A stretch of DNA of 64,000 bases from Lamellibrachia columna (lineage: Eukaryota; Annelida; Polychaeta; Sabellida; Siboglinidae), in NCBI GenBank assembly GCA_963662155.1, contig OY759275.1, positions 4,600,706 through 4,664,705 of the forward strand, in the 5' to 3' direction. A program made the translations under genes and the position numbers. The notes beneath the pieces were generated by a model. The model did not search any database. It saw nothing but the letters and a program-made list of their open reading frames with translations, and was not told where the DNA came from. Positions 1-10,985 of this stretch are shown here, one piece after another. How positions within the stretch are numbered: the first letter of the stretch is position 1; each line of letters begins with the position of its first letter.

Positions 1-146
1 CCAAGATCTTGTTTACTGAACCAAGTTTCTTGGCGACATACAATATCAATGTCATCATTATTCAATATGTCCAGCACACACAGTCTGTGATGTAATTTTG
101 AGACATAATTTGGCAAACCCCTACAGTTACATGAAATAACTTTCAT
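1..146 (-). pseudogene. LINE endonuclease, N-terminal fragment (third copy)
   Basis: This minus-strand fragment starts at an ATG at 144-146 and runs off the left edge of the window. It encodes the start of an APE-type endonuclease, the domain that nicks target DNA for non-LTR retrotransposons. The visible motifs are the beta-strand with CNCRGLP and the metal-binding QETW. It matches the N-termini of the longer LINE copies whose ATGs lie at 5457 and 16464. Here the lead-in reads slightly differently, with several substitutions, so it is an older or independent copy. Whether the rest of the element lies outside the window cannot be seen. Confidence 0.7.
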
Positions 147-561
147 CACTGAGAGTCCTTAAAATTGCTCCTACTAACAGCCGATAATATCACATCAGTG
201 TTTGTGCCATCACGCCTGTGTTCTCGGGTATGATTTCTCCACCACCAAATGTATGCACCCTCTGGCCATAGCGTTGCAGACTAGAATACCTTCGGAAGTG
301 GGCAGTTACAAGTGATGTGAAAAAAACTGTACATCTCAGTAGATTTCACCTGTTCTACCACAACATCAAGGAGGAGTCCAGCTATGCCTTCAGCAGCACA
401 GCTGTTAAGTTTGGATCAAGACGTGAATCAAATACATTTGCCCAGCAGAGATCTGACAGTTTAGCAGCTCATATTGCCACATTATTTGCACTGCCAACGA
501 TTTCTGAACCTTTCTGCACTAACTTGGTAGGCACAGTCCTGCGGTTCTTACGAATTGTATT

Positions 562-564
<3 letters not shown>
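147..564. repeat. LINE-upstream repeat, copy 1 of 3
   Basis: This stretch matches 5,458-5,870 and 16,465-16,877, which lie directly upstream of the other two LINE endonuclease starts. The reading frame over it (GTG start, ending inside a TA tract) has no recognisable domain. I take it as the 5' part or flank of the same LINE family and not as a gene. Its outer end, ctaacttggtaggcacagtc, reappears inverted at 12,906-12,955. Confidence 0.7.

Positions 565-646
<82 letters not shown>
565..646. repeat. (TA)n microsatellite
   Basis: About 40 uninterrupted TA units interrupt the LINE-upstream repeat. In the corresponding copies (5,870 and 16,877) this position holds only a short tatata stretch. Confidence 0.97.
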
Positions 647-649
<3 letters not shown>

Positions 650-912
650 CACTATATACCGCATTACCTGTACAGTGCCTAAAAATACCACATTACCTGT
701 ACATTTGTAATGACGAAAATTACATGAATTTTCACGGTCGAATATGCATAAATTATGGCCAGTATGATTTCAGTTAACCTTTTTTATAAATATAGGTGAT
801 TGTTTTTTATTTCAATTGCATATTTATAAGTATACTAATTTAATGTACAGGTAATGTTGTTTTCATTAAAAACCATATTACCTGTACAGTTTATATATGT
901 ACAGGCAATCTA
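647..912. repeat. Cluster of TGTACAGG(T/C)AAT motifs in both orientations
   Basis: The motif TGTACAGGTAAT or its complement ATTACCTGTACA occurs near 663, 694, 845, 880 and 898. The same motif clusters at 12,560-12,835 and 27,285-27,360, always next to a long TA tract. It may be the terminus of a mobile element or a repeated binding site. No gene is seen here. Confidence 0.6.
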
Positions 913-2794
913 GTGATTTCACGTATATAAAATTACAACCAATGAGCGTCCACTGGCTGACCTTTTATGACCTGCGACACAGTTTTTTCATGAAAATAAA
1001 TGGCGCTTGTGTTTTCTGTAGAGTGTAGCGCGAAATTGTACTTACTTTACACTTTATCCCTTGTCATAGTCGACAATGCGACATTATACCCCGGCATCAG
1101 ACTGCCATGCTAGTTACACAACTCTAATGCTTATTGAATATAATGTGTAAGGTAAGCAGCAGCTGAATACGACTGCGTTGCCGACAGTGCTAGTTCTAAG
1201 TCTAAGACTAAGTCTAACGCTAAGGAAGGCTGAAGTGAAGCACTTACAGTCACAGTCACTCAGTAGCCAGTATGCAGGCAGTACTCATACCTACTATATA
1301 CTCATAGTATGTGACTAAGGTACATGCAGTCTGCAGCCTAGTTGGGTATAGGTTTGGGTTAGAGTTCCAGTCAGAGTTATTCATGGTGGCTGAGTGCACA
1401 CCAGCACAGCCACAGTCATAGACAATATAAATCATAATTCACCATCAACACATCTCTTGGCGCTTCACATTACATTAGAACGAACTCATCATGATTCATG
1501 TTCGACAATTTTATTCTTAAACCAATGTTACACTTGGAAAATTGGCAATGGCACATTTATATACAGATACTATAGGCTACTGATACATAGCTCACACTGC
1601 TTTACAGGCAAATTGTCTATCAAAATCCATAGCAACTATAGTGGAGCATCCGAACACGCACTACTTGACTCTAATCCTGATTTTGCATAATTTCTACTGG
1701 TCTTGGCATTGTTTGAGTAATGTGCAAACAAACCTGATCTGTCCTGTAGCAAAACAGTGTGAATAACTGAATATAATAAAAAAGTAACACACTATTGACT
1801 AATTATATGATCTATTAATAAACTGTCATCAACATTTAAAACGTCTACTGCAATTTGTTTAAAAGCAGGCCTTTTCCACAAAAATGTGGTTAATGAATGG
1901 TTTAATTAATATTAACAGTCATTAATTAATATTAACATTGATATATTATACGTGGACTGTAGAAGGCCTATATTTGTTATATAAAAACATGGAACATCAG
2001 CACACATTAAAAAAATAAAACAATTGTATTAAAAAATAAAAACTAATACACGTGCAGCCATCTCATTTATTCGGAACAACTTTGCACAGAAATTAATGTA
2101 AAAAAGCAAAACAGTACGTGTAGTTATAGGTACATTTAATACACATATATGCTTTACCATGCAAAGTTATAGAACGGAGATGTAATGGCTACTGCAGTAT
2201 GCATATGAAACGGTCTAATGCAGCGATAAAATAATGAAACCTTTACATCAATATCATAGGCAAACGGGATCGACTCAGTTTGGGGAGGGGAGGGCCTTTT
2301 GCCCGAATATTCATGCTTCCTTTTCATGTATATTGAGATTGAGCCGGGGGGAGTGCTCACATCAGTTTTTGTCTGTAATATATTTAGTATTAAATTTTTT
2401 GTTTGTTTCACCGTTATCTGTCGGTTTTCCGTCAGTGCTAGACCGTTGTTTTGTTTCATTTAACAATTAATTTGTTTTTTGATGGTGAAATCCTTTCGTT
2501 ACTAGTTTTGTTTTTGGGGGTGCCCGCCTCTTACGTCTATGATCATTATCTTTGAACTTTATTTGTAGATCTGGACCACAAAGGTGTGACTGACATGTAT
2601 AAAATGGATAGTTCCAAAATGTATAAAATATATAGTTCCAAAATGCAAACTATCAACACAAATATTATGTAACTTACATATTACATAATATATAACTACC
2701 AGACTAAATAATGAAATTCTTAATTACATGTCATCACACAGAGATGGTAACTAACGTAGATCTACTGCACAAATGCATTTTTAACATCAGCATG
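913..2794. other. AT-rich stretch without a recognisable gene
   Basis: I see no convincing coding exon, RNA gene or known repeat here. Short frames at 1,394-1,690 and 2,154-2,470 have no domain, biased codon use or splice context. A short run of agtcta-type direct repeats lies at about 1,190-1,225. Confidence 0.6.
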
Positions 2795-3239
2795 GAAATG
2801 ATGACAGTAGTGTACCACGTAGAATCATAGTAACATGCTTCCTGTAGATCACTTCATTTAGGAACCATCATATGCTGAATCAACTTAATGCAGCTAAAAT
2901 GATTTTACAAAATTTTGCTAAATGATACATTTTCCTTGCTTTATCTGTTGACATGTAACTTAACATGACTGTTGCCATTTAAATAGTAATCTGGTATGAA
3001 TCTGCAAAGAAGGGATTATCAAACGTAGTGAAGTTCGTCTCCGCTACAATCCATATTACATTTTGTGCACTTTAATTTATACCAATGGACAAATAGCAAA
3101 CTGTAACTCATCTAGTTTGTGAGACATTTCAATACAGACAGATGGACATAGCTATTACTCCATTCACTGGCTTGACTATGTCATGTTCACAAAACATTGC
3201 CTCTGACACAATAAACTCTGACACACATATATATTTGAT

Positions 3240-5457
3240 TTTTTTTCAATTCAATATCTTTATTGCAGACTCAACTGTGCAGCATGTACATATGTACATA
3301 TAAAAGAAAAACATAAATAAAGTAAACAAAACATAAGAGTATTGCACAATGGGGCCTACCAAATGTAGATTCAATCAAAACTATTATGTATATACATCTT
3401 TATCCAATGTCGTCATATTCTCGAAAGCCACTTTAAACCACTGTTCACTATTGCAATCACCAGCTTATTATAAGAGGCATCAAGTCTCAGCATGAATGTA
3501 TACACAATATTTCGAATCACATTACCATCTTATACACATAGTCTGATTTGAATACCAATATATAAGCAGTCTAACAATGTTCCAGGCACACCCCTGTCAA
3601 TCAACTTCTGAAATAATATAGTGTTTCACTCTACCAAAAGCCTTAGAGGCATCTAGAAAACACATAAACATTTACCCATTTAGACTGATGTGCCTGTCAA
3701 TAACTTCCATTAAGACATAAATACACATCTGTCCCATGTTTTTTTTCAGCCAAACAGATTGGACATAGATAGCATAACCGACATTCTATCCAACAATATA
3801 TTTTTTACATAATACTTGCTAATGCAATAGGTCAATCATTTTTTTACTGTAAATCTTGCCACATTTATCTTTGATAATTGGAACAAGCACAATAGATAAC
3901 AAAGAATTAGGTAAGAATCCATGCACAAAAAGCCAGTTATGCACATTGCAAGTAAAGCCACAATGGACTTATCACAATGTTTAAGGCATTCAGCATATAT
4001 GCCATCCATACCACGTCTTATTTACATCCAGATGTTTAATAGCATTTTCAACTTCACTTACTTCCACAACTATATCATTTGTATAGCTGACATCATATTT
4101 CATTTGTTGAAGATCTATATCACTAATTCAATTACATAACTGTTTAAAGTGAGATCTCCATAACTCAGTAATTTCCTCTTTCCCTGAAATACCCTCAACA
4201 TTGTTAGGTAGAGGTTTGTTATAATTGTTAATTTGGCGTATCCCTTTCCAGAAGTCTTCTGGCTTACTCTGTGACAACTTCTTTGCTAATGAATCCTTCC
4301 TGAGTTAACTCTCATGATTTTTAATAAAACATCGCATATTTAAACCTTGTCCTAGATGATTGGTGCTGATGACAGGACCATTTTTAGGTTTATGAACATC
4401 AACCCACATTACAAAACATTCTCTAGAAGCAGTGTGGAGATCTGTGGCATGGCCATTCCAACCAGGTCTACATTTATATGGTCTCGCCTATCACCCTGCT
4501 GACTCACCAGTTCATCATTAGCATTTGACATGAGTTCTATTAAATTATCATGAAGAACATTTATCGCAGATATATGTGCATCGTCTGTGTAGTTTACATT
4601 ATTACAAATAATAGCATCATGTGGTAAATTTATATTTTCTGGGTTATTTTTTGTTGCCTTGGCATAACCATTAATACAGTTGTCACTAAATTGGCCCCAG
4701 CTGATTTTTTTACATTCATGGATTGGGGAACCCCCAACCTCGGGCACTAGCTCCATGGAAACTTCAATGCGCATAAGAATGTGCTGTGATGTACACGAAT
4801 TGTACAAAACATATTTTGTATCATATCATAACCGTCACTGGTTGACACACAATGATCCAACCATGAGGTTGAATCCCATCTCTCACTCAAATAAGTAAAG
4901 GTATTGGCAGGCAATAACAGCTCACTAGACAACAACCAGCTGTTCTCATCACAGAACTGATTCAATGTCACTTATAGCCGAGTTCCAGTCCCCCACTATA
5001 AAATGCATGTAGTGTTCAGGTCCTCTATTATTGCTTTTAAAGTATCAATATGTTCTAAAAAGAGGTCTTCATGATCATGCGATTCATAGGGCATGTATAC
5101 ACATAGTATAACATATTTCTGGTTATTATAGTTAATTTCTATTCCAGTTAGGCAGTCAATATCCAGATTTAAACATGCAGCATGCATATCAAGGCAAGTG
5201 CGCCACAGTATGGCCACTCCTCCTGGGTTATGGCCCCTGCATAGGCGATCCCTATAATCTACTGTAGCTGCCCCTGTGTCATGACCATCTGAGTCCAGAG
5301 TATTTAAAGATCCAAGATCTTGTTTACTGAACCAAGTTTCTTGGAGACATACAATATCAATGTCATCATTATTCAATATGTCCAGCACACACAGTCTGTG
5401 ATGTAATTTTGAGGCATTATTTGGCAAACCCCTACAGTTACATGAAATAACTTTCAT
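3240..5457 (-). mobile_element. Non-LTR retrotransposon (LINE), decayed, copy A
   Basis: This minus-strand LINE starts with an APE endonuclease and continues into reverse transcriptase. Its 3' end lies near 3,240 behind an AATAAA-type signal (ttattg on the plus strand at about 3,260). Endonuclease pieces lie at 4,996-5,457, 4,747-4,971 and 4,409-4,807. A reverse transcriptase motif A reading FLDASKAF is seen at about 3,630-3,665. Frameshifts and stops separate the pieces, so no functional protein is made. The family is APE-type, CR1/Jockey-like, and the clade is uncertain. The copy at 14,247-16,464 is nearly identical. Confidence 0.8.
4996..5457 (-). pseudogene. LINE APE-type endonuclease domain (copy A)
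   Basis: The reading frame encodes about 153 residues from the ATG at 5,455-5,457. A frame opening three bases earlier would use GTG, so I prefer the ATG. Seen in the sequence: CNCRGLP near the N-terminus, the metal-ligand segment CLQETW at about residues 40-45, and GGVAILWR at about 80-87, typical of the exonuclease-endonuclease-phosphatase fold. The frame then breaks. The next segment (4,747-4,971) holds SWLDHCVST, the position of the catalytic S-x-x-D-H-type motif. The protein would nick target DNA for reverse transcription, but this copy is interrupted and lacks an intact C-terminal half. Confidence 0.75.
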
Positions 5458-5896
5458 CACTGAGAGTCTGAAACATTGTTCCTACTAGCAGCTGATAGTT
5501 TCACATCACTGTTTTTGCCATCATGCCTGTGTTCTTGGGTATGATTTCTCCACCACCAGATGTAAGCACCAATAGCATTGCAGACAAGAATACCTTTGGA
5601 AGTGGGCAGGTAATGTGAAAAAACTGTACATCTCAGTAGACTTCACCTTTTCTACCACAACGTCAAGGGTCAACGAGGAGTCCAGATATACCTTCAGCAG
5701 CAGAGCTGTTAAGTTTGGATCAAGACGTGAAGCAAATACATTTGCCCAGCAGAGATCTGACAGTTTAGCAGCTCATATTGCCACATTATTTGCACTGCCA
5801 ACGATTGCTGACCCTTTCTGCACTAACTTGGTAGGCACAGTCCTGTGTTTCTTACGAACTGTCTTCCATGTATATATATGTATGATATATACATGT

Positions 5897-6720
5897 ATAA
5901 CCAATGGTAGTTGCTGATTAGCCAGTCTATGTAACAAAGCATTTGATGCAATTCATGTACTTTTATCAGAATAACACCTAATAAGTGTATAAGCTCTAAA
6001 ATGATTCATTTCGATTGGTGCTAAGTGTAATGGCATACACAAAAGGCTCATTAGTTTCATAGCACATTCTTAAAGCAAAAGGAAAGGCAATATCTTTACC
6101 ATATAGGCCCAATACATCTAATCAATCATGGCTTGCATACCATCATGGCTTGTATACCACCAATACCACCATGGTTTGCATACCATCAATACCACCATGG
6201 CTTGCATACCATCAATACCATCATGGATTGCATACCACCAATACCATCATGGTTTGACTACAAATCTGTTGTTAAACGATCAAGTCTCTTCGTTATCCTC
6301 TACTGCTTCAGTCTTTTCATGTTGTTTAATTTCGTGTTTACGATGGTCCAATTGTGTTGTATCTTTTGATTCTTTTTTTAATGCTTCTATCTCGGTCTTT
6401 CCTGTTGAAAGAAATGTTAATGCAACAATTGAACAGAAAAAACAGTTGTTAGAGTGAATCAGTTGCACCTATTGTCCTCTTGTATGGGTTACCTTAATAT
6501 TGTTTAATTAATCAAAACATCACTCAATGCAATCTTCCAATGTATATTTTAAGAGTAGCACAATACAATTTTGAAGCAGATGTATCATAAGAACCATCCA
6601 AGCATCATCAAACTTCATGGTGCAGCATTCTTATCACCCATATCAATGCAAACTGTTAGTAAAAGACATATTTTCCACCAGTCCATGAAATAAATGTGTT
6701 TAATAGTAAAACGCTAGCAT
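5897..6720. repeat. 0.8 kb repeat unit, copy 1 of 3
   Basis: The sequence starting acatgtataaccaatg is repeated at 13,003-13,801 and at 16,904-17,727. The 13,003 copy is more diverged than the 16,904 copy. It contains a 27 bp minisatellite. Frames across it code only for the minisatellite peptide and are not considered genes. Confidence 0.85.
6127..6255. repeat. 27 bp minisatellite (copy 1)
   Basis: About 4-5 degenerate units containing atggcttgcataccat followed by caataccac are arranged in tandem. The period of 27 is a multiple of three, which creates an artificial open frame rich in Ile-Pro and His. Confidence 0.85.
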
Positions 6721-7207
6721 GAAACTGTATTAGTTGTTTTATTAACTTTAATAGATCATAGGCCCAAAATATTGCATTCTGTTAATTTTACAATAATATA
6801 TCTTGTGCCTAATAACAGGAAAACGTATCTGTTGTATACAATTACTATAACTGACCAGGTAATCACTCTCAATCATACTCTTTTCAAAATATGATGTGGT
6901 TAACATGGTCTCCTCACTCCACCGTGTGTATGGCCATTCTGGAGCTGCAAGGGAAAACAACAAATGTGACTTTTGGGAAGCATTTTACAATAAAAGTAAT
7001 TCAAGGTATACAAGTATATATATTTTAGCATTCAAGATTCACAAAAAATTTGCATCATCGATCGGTCATATTGTAGGCCTTTTTATATGCTGATGCTGCC
7101 ATTTTAGTTTATAAATTTCCTTATACATATTACTTACGTGACATAATATTCCATATATGTACAAAATAGAGATTGTCAGATTAAAGGGTAGAATATAAAA
7201 ACAAAGC
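6721..7207. other. AT-rich spacer, duplicated, no gene seen
   Basis: This spacer corresponds to 17,728-18,215 with a few substitutions and small indels, which shift the offset by two. I see no recognisable domain or RNA. Confidence 0.5.
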
Positions 7208-7926
7208 TTAAGGCGTCGCTTGGGTCTAAACGCATTTTATTTTCTTATTTCATTATCACTGAACCTACAGAGCTGAAACTTTCATAGATTGCAAGTCCAG
7301 GTAAGAGTAATGCAGTGAATTTTTTTCAGAAAGTTTCATACATATTTTCCCACGGTATGCAGCCATCTTGGATTGAATGTTGCGTGTGACTTATATCAGT
7401 AACCATTGGATTTAGAGGACTCAAATTTGGTGTGTAGTTACTCCACATAATCCCAATGAAAACAGTCAGTTGACTTTCCAAGTTTTCAAAAAACTTTTGT
7501 TTTCATGATTTTTTTACATCTGAATGTATTTTTTCATCATGAATTTTTACATTGATGGTTCATTATATAAAATATAAATAATGTTTTCTAAAAAGTTACT
7601 ACATAGTTTTCAAGAGCATACTATCAAGAAACAATGTAGAAAGTTTCAAGTAATTCTGTCAAACAATAGCAGAGATAAGTGACACGGGAGGCAGTAGGTG
7701 TGAGGGAAAACATGTTTTTGAGAAAATCGTGTTCAAAGTTTATGTACATTGGCACATACATTTCAACATCTGAAAAGCAACCTAGATGATTGAAACTTTG
7801 CATACATATTACTGAATGTATAATCTATCAAAAGGCAAAGTTAAGAGTCATTGGCATTGTAAAATAAATTTCACACAAGTCCCGAGTACCCGACACCCAT
7901 GTCCATCGTTGCCGACACAGCTGATC

Positions 7927-8304
7927 TCACCACGACAAATGGGACATTCGTCGCCTGAGTCCCATCGATACAGTCTGATGACAGAGTTGCATTGATGACC
8001 TTGTCGCAACTGGTGCAGAAAGTCTCGAGGCCACACACCATGCCGAGGGTGCGGTGCGGTCGACAGCTGGGGTGGAGAGTGTATGCTTCCTACACAACGT
8101 GCATAGCAGGTTCGCAACAAGTGATGGCAACACGGCACAGCGTACAAGTACTGTTGAAAGATCTCCATCAGCATCTGTCTCATCCTCAACCAGGAATCGA
8201 GGGACACCTATCTCCTCCAAAAGATCTGCATAACCAAACTTCCGTTCAGTGACAGACAGTCTCCGAGACGGATCAGCTGGTACTGTTAATGACCGCCTTG
8301 ATGC
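7927..8304 (-). pseudogene. Second coding segment of the TTAA element
   Basis: An acceptor (ttttttccag) ends at 8,305 on the minus strand and is followed by an open frame ASRRSLTVPADPS. It continues through TERKFGYADLLEEIG and a Cys-x-x-Cys segment LLCTLCRKHTLS. The pattern of Leu-rich helix, Cys pair and later Cys resembles the N-terminal zinc-ribbon region of Mutator-like transposase proteins. This is a family-level guess, because no DDE triad follows. An overlapping frame (7,848-8,207) also has Cys pairs (ECPICRGE), suggesting a frameshift inside the segment. Confidence 0.4.
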
Positions 8305-8444
8305 CTGGAAAAAATACACAATATAAATGTATTTCATGAACAAAAAGTATCCAAGACATGTTCAACAACAAAAGCCCCCCCCCTTACTACGTATGCAGGG
8401 GTATGGCATTGAATGCAATTTATTTTATTGGCATTGCCATATTA

Positions 8445-8472
8445 TACACACACACCCGCGCGCGTGTGTGTA
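8445..8472. repeat. Alternating purine-pyrimidine tract (AC/CG/GT)
   Basis: An (AC)n run passes through cgcgcgcg into (GT)n, a self-complementary tract able to form Z-DNA or a hairpin. It lies between the two coding segments of the TTAA element. Confidence 0.8.
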
Positions 8473-8709
8473 TATAGGCTATGTATACGATAATTTCCAG
8501 GGCAAATTGTAGTAATATAATAAACCATAGTTACAACTTTGCTTCTGATGTGCCTGGATGGCCCCTGGGCCTGAATGTCAACACAACCACGAACATCAAC
8601 AGCATGAACTAGATCAGCGTCAAATCGTTTATACAGTAATAGTTATGCCACAAAGGCGATGTTTGGATAAAACACAAGTGAACATATGAAATATCAGAAT
8701 TAAACTTAC

Positions 8710-8890
8710 ACTGCGTGCCATTCTCGCTGGCACCATGGACGGTGATGGTCGAAGAAGACGAAGTTGTCGCCGCAGGTTCATTGGCGAATTCAACCCTCGA
8801 TGCCTTCGCATCGCGCGCTAACTGCAACGATGCAAACTTTCGCTGCCTCCCAGTACCGTAACCGCCCACTCGCTTTCGACCAAACGGCAT
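8710..8890 (-). pseudogene. First coding segment of the TTAA element
   Basis: The frame starts at an ATG at 8,888-8,890 and encodes MPFGRKRVGGYGTGRQRK followed by a Ser/Thr-rich stretch. It ends at a good donor (cagt|gtaagt, 8,709-8,704). The basic N-terminus and lack of a known fold would fit the DNA-binding start of a transposase. Joining it to 8,304 by the obvious splice sites does not keep the open frame, so either another site is used or the copy is broken. I could not assign a function. Confidence 0.4.
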
Positions 8891-9507
8891 AATGTCGTTT
8901 TACAAAGCGATATAAATGAACGAAACTCATGGGATAAAAAAGTCGATCGAATAGAACGTAGCTGGTATTTCAAGCTGACGTCAGAGGATGGAAATTAGTA
9001 TTACAACCAATTAGAGCGCTTGATTTGAGGGAATCCGACATCACGTGGTGATGTCTGGCGAATCGTCGTGGCATTCCCCATTCCTTTGTCACCGAGATGG
9101 TTCAGAGGCGGTCATTTATAGTCGGAATTACTCGGATACCTCCGGGCACATTTTAAAACTGTTTGTACCATCATACAGAGCGAAAATGGGGCTTTCCCGT
9201 GATATGCGCCATGTTGGAATGGCAGCGTTTTCCGGCATGCAATGGCTCGCGGAAAATCACATAATGTCCCATTAGTCTCGGTTCATTTGACATAAACAAA
9301 GACTTAGCAATGATAGGCATCATACAAAAGACACGTTTTATGACAGAAACGTGTTTATTTCGACAGTGCAACTTACATGAATGGCAAGTTGAATAATATT
9401 TATACACGGAAATAGCAAAAACTCGAAATTCATTTTACTGTCAAAAATCCGTCAAATCCGACCCGAGTCTCCCGTTAAAGTGAATAAAGACTGGCTTATT
9501 GTCTTAG

Positions 9508-10030
9508 CCAGGGGCACAGCCAGGATTTTCATAAGGGATGTCCCAAATTGAAGACGTTATAATCACCTATATTGGTAAAACTAAGGCAGGTACAATAAGA
9601 ACACTTCATATACAGATTAACTGTCAACTGATGCCATTATAATCACCCCTGAACGGCTCCACTTGCTGCTCATTTGTGGCAGTCGAAGACCCTCCAAAGC
9701 CTATAAATGTCATGTGCATACATTTTAGTATTAAGCAAACACATGATTGCTCATACGTTGGTAGAATTATGTCATGTGCAATTTGGACACTTCATATACA
9801 GATTAAACGTCAAATGAAGATATTATAATCACCTCTAAATGGCTCCATTTGCTGCTCATTTGTGGCAGTCGAAGACCTTCTAAAGCCTAAAAAATTTCAT
9901 GGGCAAACATTTTAGTATTAAGCAAACACACAGGAACAGCTAGCCTATATATACTATCTGTAGACAGACAGACAAACACACAAATATGCTTAAGGCTCAA
10001 GTAATCAACGTGTATGATGTACCCTACCTC
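9508..10030. repeat. hAT-like terminus and ~187 bp tandem duplication
   Basis: The sequence caggggcacagccaggattt at about 9,509 resembles the start of many hAT-type inverted repeats; no partner end was found. Two direct repeats begin at about 9,602 and 9,788 (cacttcatatacagattaa), each including gctgctcatttgtggcagtc. Both features recur in block B at 18,252-18,740. Confidence 0.5.
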
Positions 10031-10033
10031 CTT

Positions 10034-10230
10034 CTAACACGAAACATCGGCAATAACCATCTGTTCATTGGTGGATATGTGGGTGGTGGCAAAAATGCAG
10101 AGATATGGTACACCTCTATCTACCACCACCCGCTCAACAGCATTCCCATTCTTTTCATATGGCACCAGTCTACCTTTCATGTGTGATGGCTCAGTAGCGT
10201 CGACATTAGATTCGATTAGGCCAATACATA
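10034..10230 (-). pseudogene. SET-domain gene fragment, C-terminal exon (copy A)
   Basis: The minus-strand frame ends in a stop at 10,034-10,036 and includes KGRLVPYEKNGNA, then DRGVPYLCIFATTHIS. This matches the end of SET lysine-methyltransferase domains, where the family has G-V-P-H-L-x-L-x-A-x-R-D-I before the final Tyr. KMT5A/SETD8 is the closest I recognise. The terminal E-L-x-Y-D-Y-G motif is not conserved (NEQMVIADVSC), so catalytic activity is doubtful. Block B (18,776-18,975) keeps the same frame despite many nucleotide differences. The upstream splice site is not clear. Confidence 0.5.
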
Positions 10231-10440
10231 ATATAGTAATAGACACTTAAGTAAGGACTAAATAACCATATGCCTGAAAACAGAGGAATTAATAAATAGT
10301 ATAATTTATAATTCTTACAAGACATGATGATATCCATTAACTAATCACATACAATCATTAGTACATTGTAATGCATATGAACTAACCAGAACTCCTTCTC
10401 TTGAACAACGAAGTGGTACATGTTGTACCCTCCTTTCTAC

Positions 10441-10543
10441 TTCTTCTGTGCAGCTAAAGCTTTTTGCTTGCCAAGCAATTTCCCTGCATATTCCTGCAGG
10501 AAACTGCCCTCTAGGTGATCTTGTGTTGCAACTGTTCCAAAAT
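10441..10543 (-). pseudogene. SET-domain gene fragment, N-terminal exon (copy A)
   Basis: A polypyrimidine acceptor (ttctgtgtgtcag) opens a frame FGTVATQDHLEGSFLQEYAG followed by KLLGKQKALAAQKK. This fits the start of a SET domain, whose family pattern is G-x-G-V-x-A-x-x-x-F-x-x-G-x-F-x-x-E-Y-x-G. A possible donor (aa|gtagaa) precedes a stop. The central S-adenosylmethionine-binding part (N-H-S) is not seen, so this is a relic or a partial gene. The copy in block B lacks seven codons here. Confidence 0.5.
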
Positions 10544-10785
10544 CTGACACACAGAACAAGTACAGAATTTATTTTATATCTACCTGTTAGTTAATGTAAT
10601 TCCACTAATAATTATAACAATATACATATATATATAAATGTGTGCGGTAAATAAAATAAAAACATGATTGCAGCAAAGTAATGTTACAATCAGACATGGA
10701 GTCAATGTTTTCCTTTAATAAACCACTGGCGCAATTTTCTTTATTGTAGTTGTAAATCACTGTGTTGTATCGGTTTTAACATAAT

Positions 10786-10985
10786 TTAACAAGATTTGCC
10801 ATCCAAGCCAAAGGCCCGGATGAAACGTGGACAAGGAAGCCATTGACTTATCGTACAATCCAACTGTGTTCATGTACATGTGACCCGCCCTCCTGAGATG
10901 TGTCAACCTTGTTGTTCAGCATATTCACGCTAGCAGTTACACAATCTGTAAACAATTTGTTCCATTCATTTATTGTCCTGTTTAA
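10786..10985 (-). mobile_element. CR1-type LINE 3' end fragment
   Basis: The segment begins with the family's terminal sequence (taacaagatttgccatccaa) and matches the 3' ends at 32,764, 48,737 and 53,618. It codes only for the last residues of the reverse-transcriptase protein (equivalent to NEWNKL upstream of the stop). It is severely 5' truncated, as is usual for LINEs. Confidence 0.75.

Larger units (their letters stand above)
7212..9474 (-). mobile_element. DNA transposon in a TTAA site, block A only
   Basis: The 2,263 bp element is bounded by TTAA at 7,208-7,211 and 9,475-9,478. Block B has the uninterrupted sequence agcTTAAagtg near 18,217, so the boundaries are exact. The termini are weakly inverted repeats: left ggcgtcgcttgggtc, and the right end read inward cgggagactcgggtc. 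TTAA duplication is typical of piggyBac and Kolobok-type elements. The internal coding pieces do not look like a piggyBac DDE transposase. They resemble the zinc-ribbon-like N-terminus of uncharacterised Mutator/Kolobok-like transposases, so the element is probably an internally deleted non-autonomous copy. Confidence 0.8.

Noticed and set aside
317..682. 121-codon frame across the LINE-upstream repeat and TA tract
   Set aside because: It starts at GTG, ends in a (Tyr-Ile)n repeat from the microsatellite, and the matching copies at 5,615 and 16,622 end differently.
6128..6457. 109-codon frame and its duplicates at 13,235 and 17,135
   Set aside because: The frames are products of the 27 bp minisatellite and are not preserved between copies.
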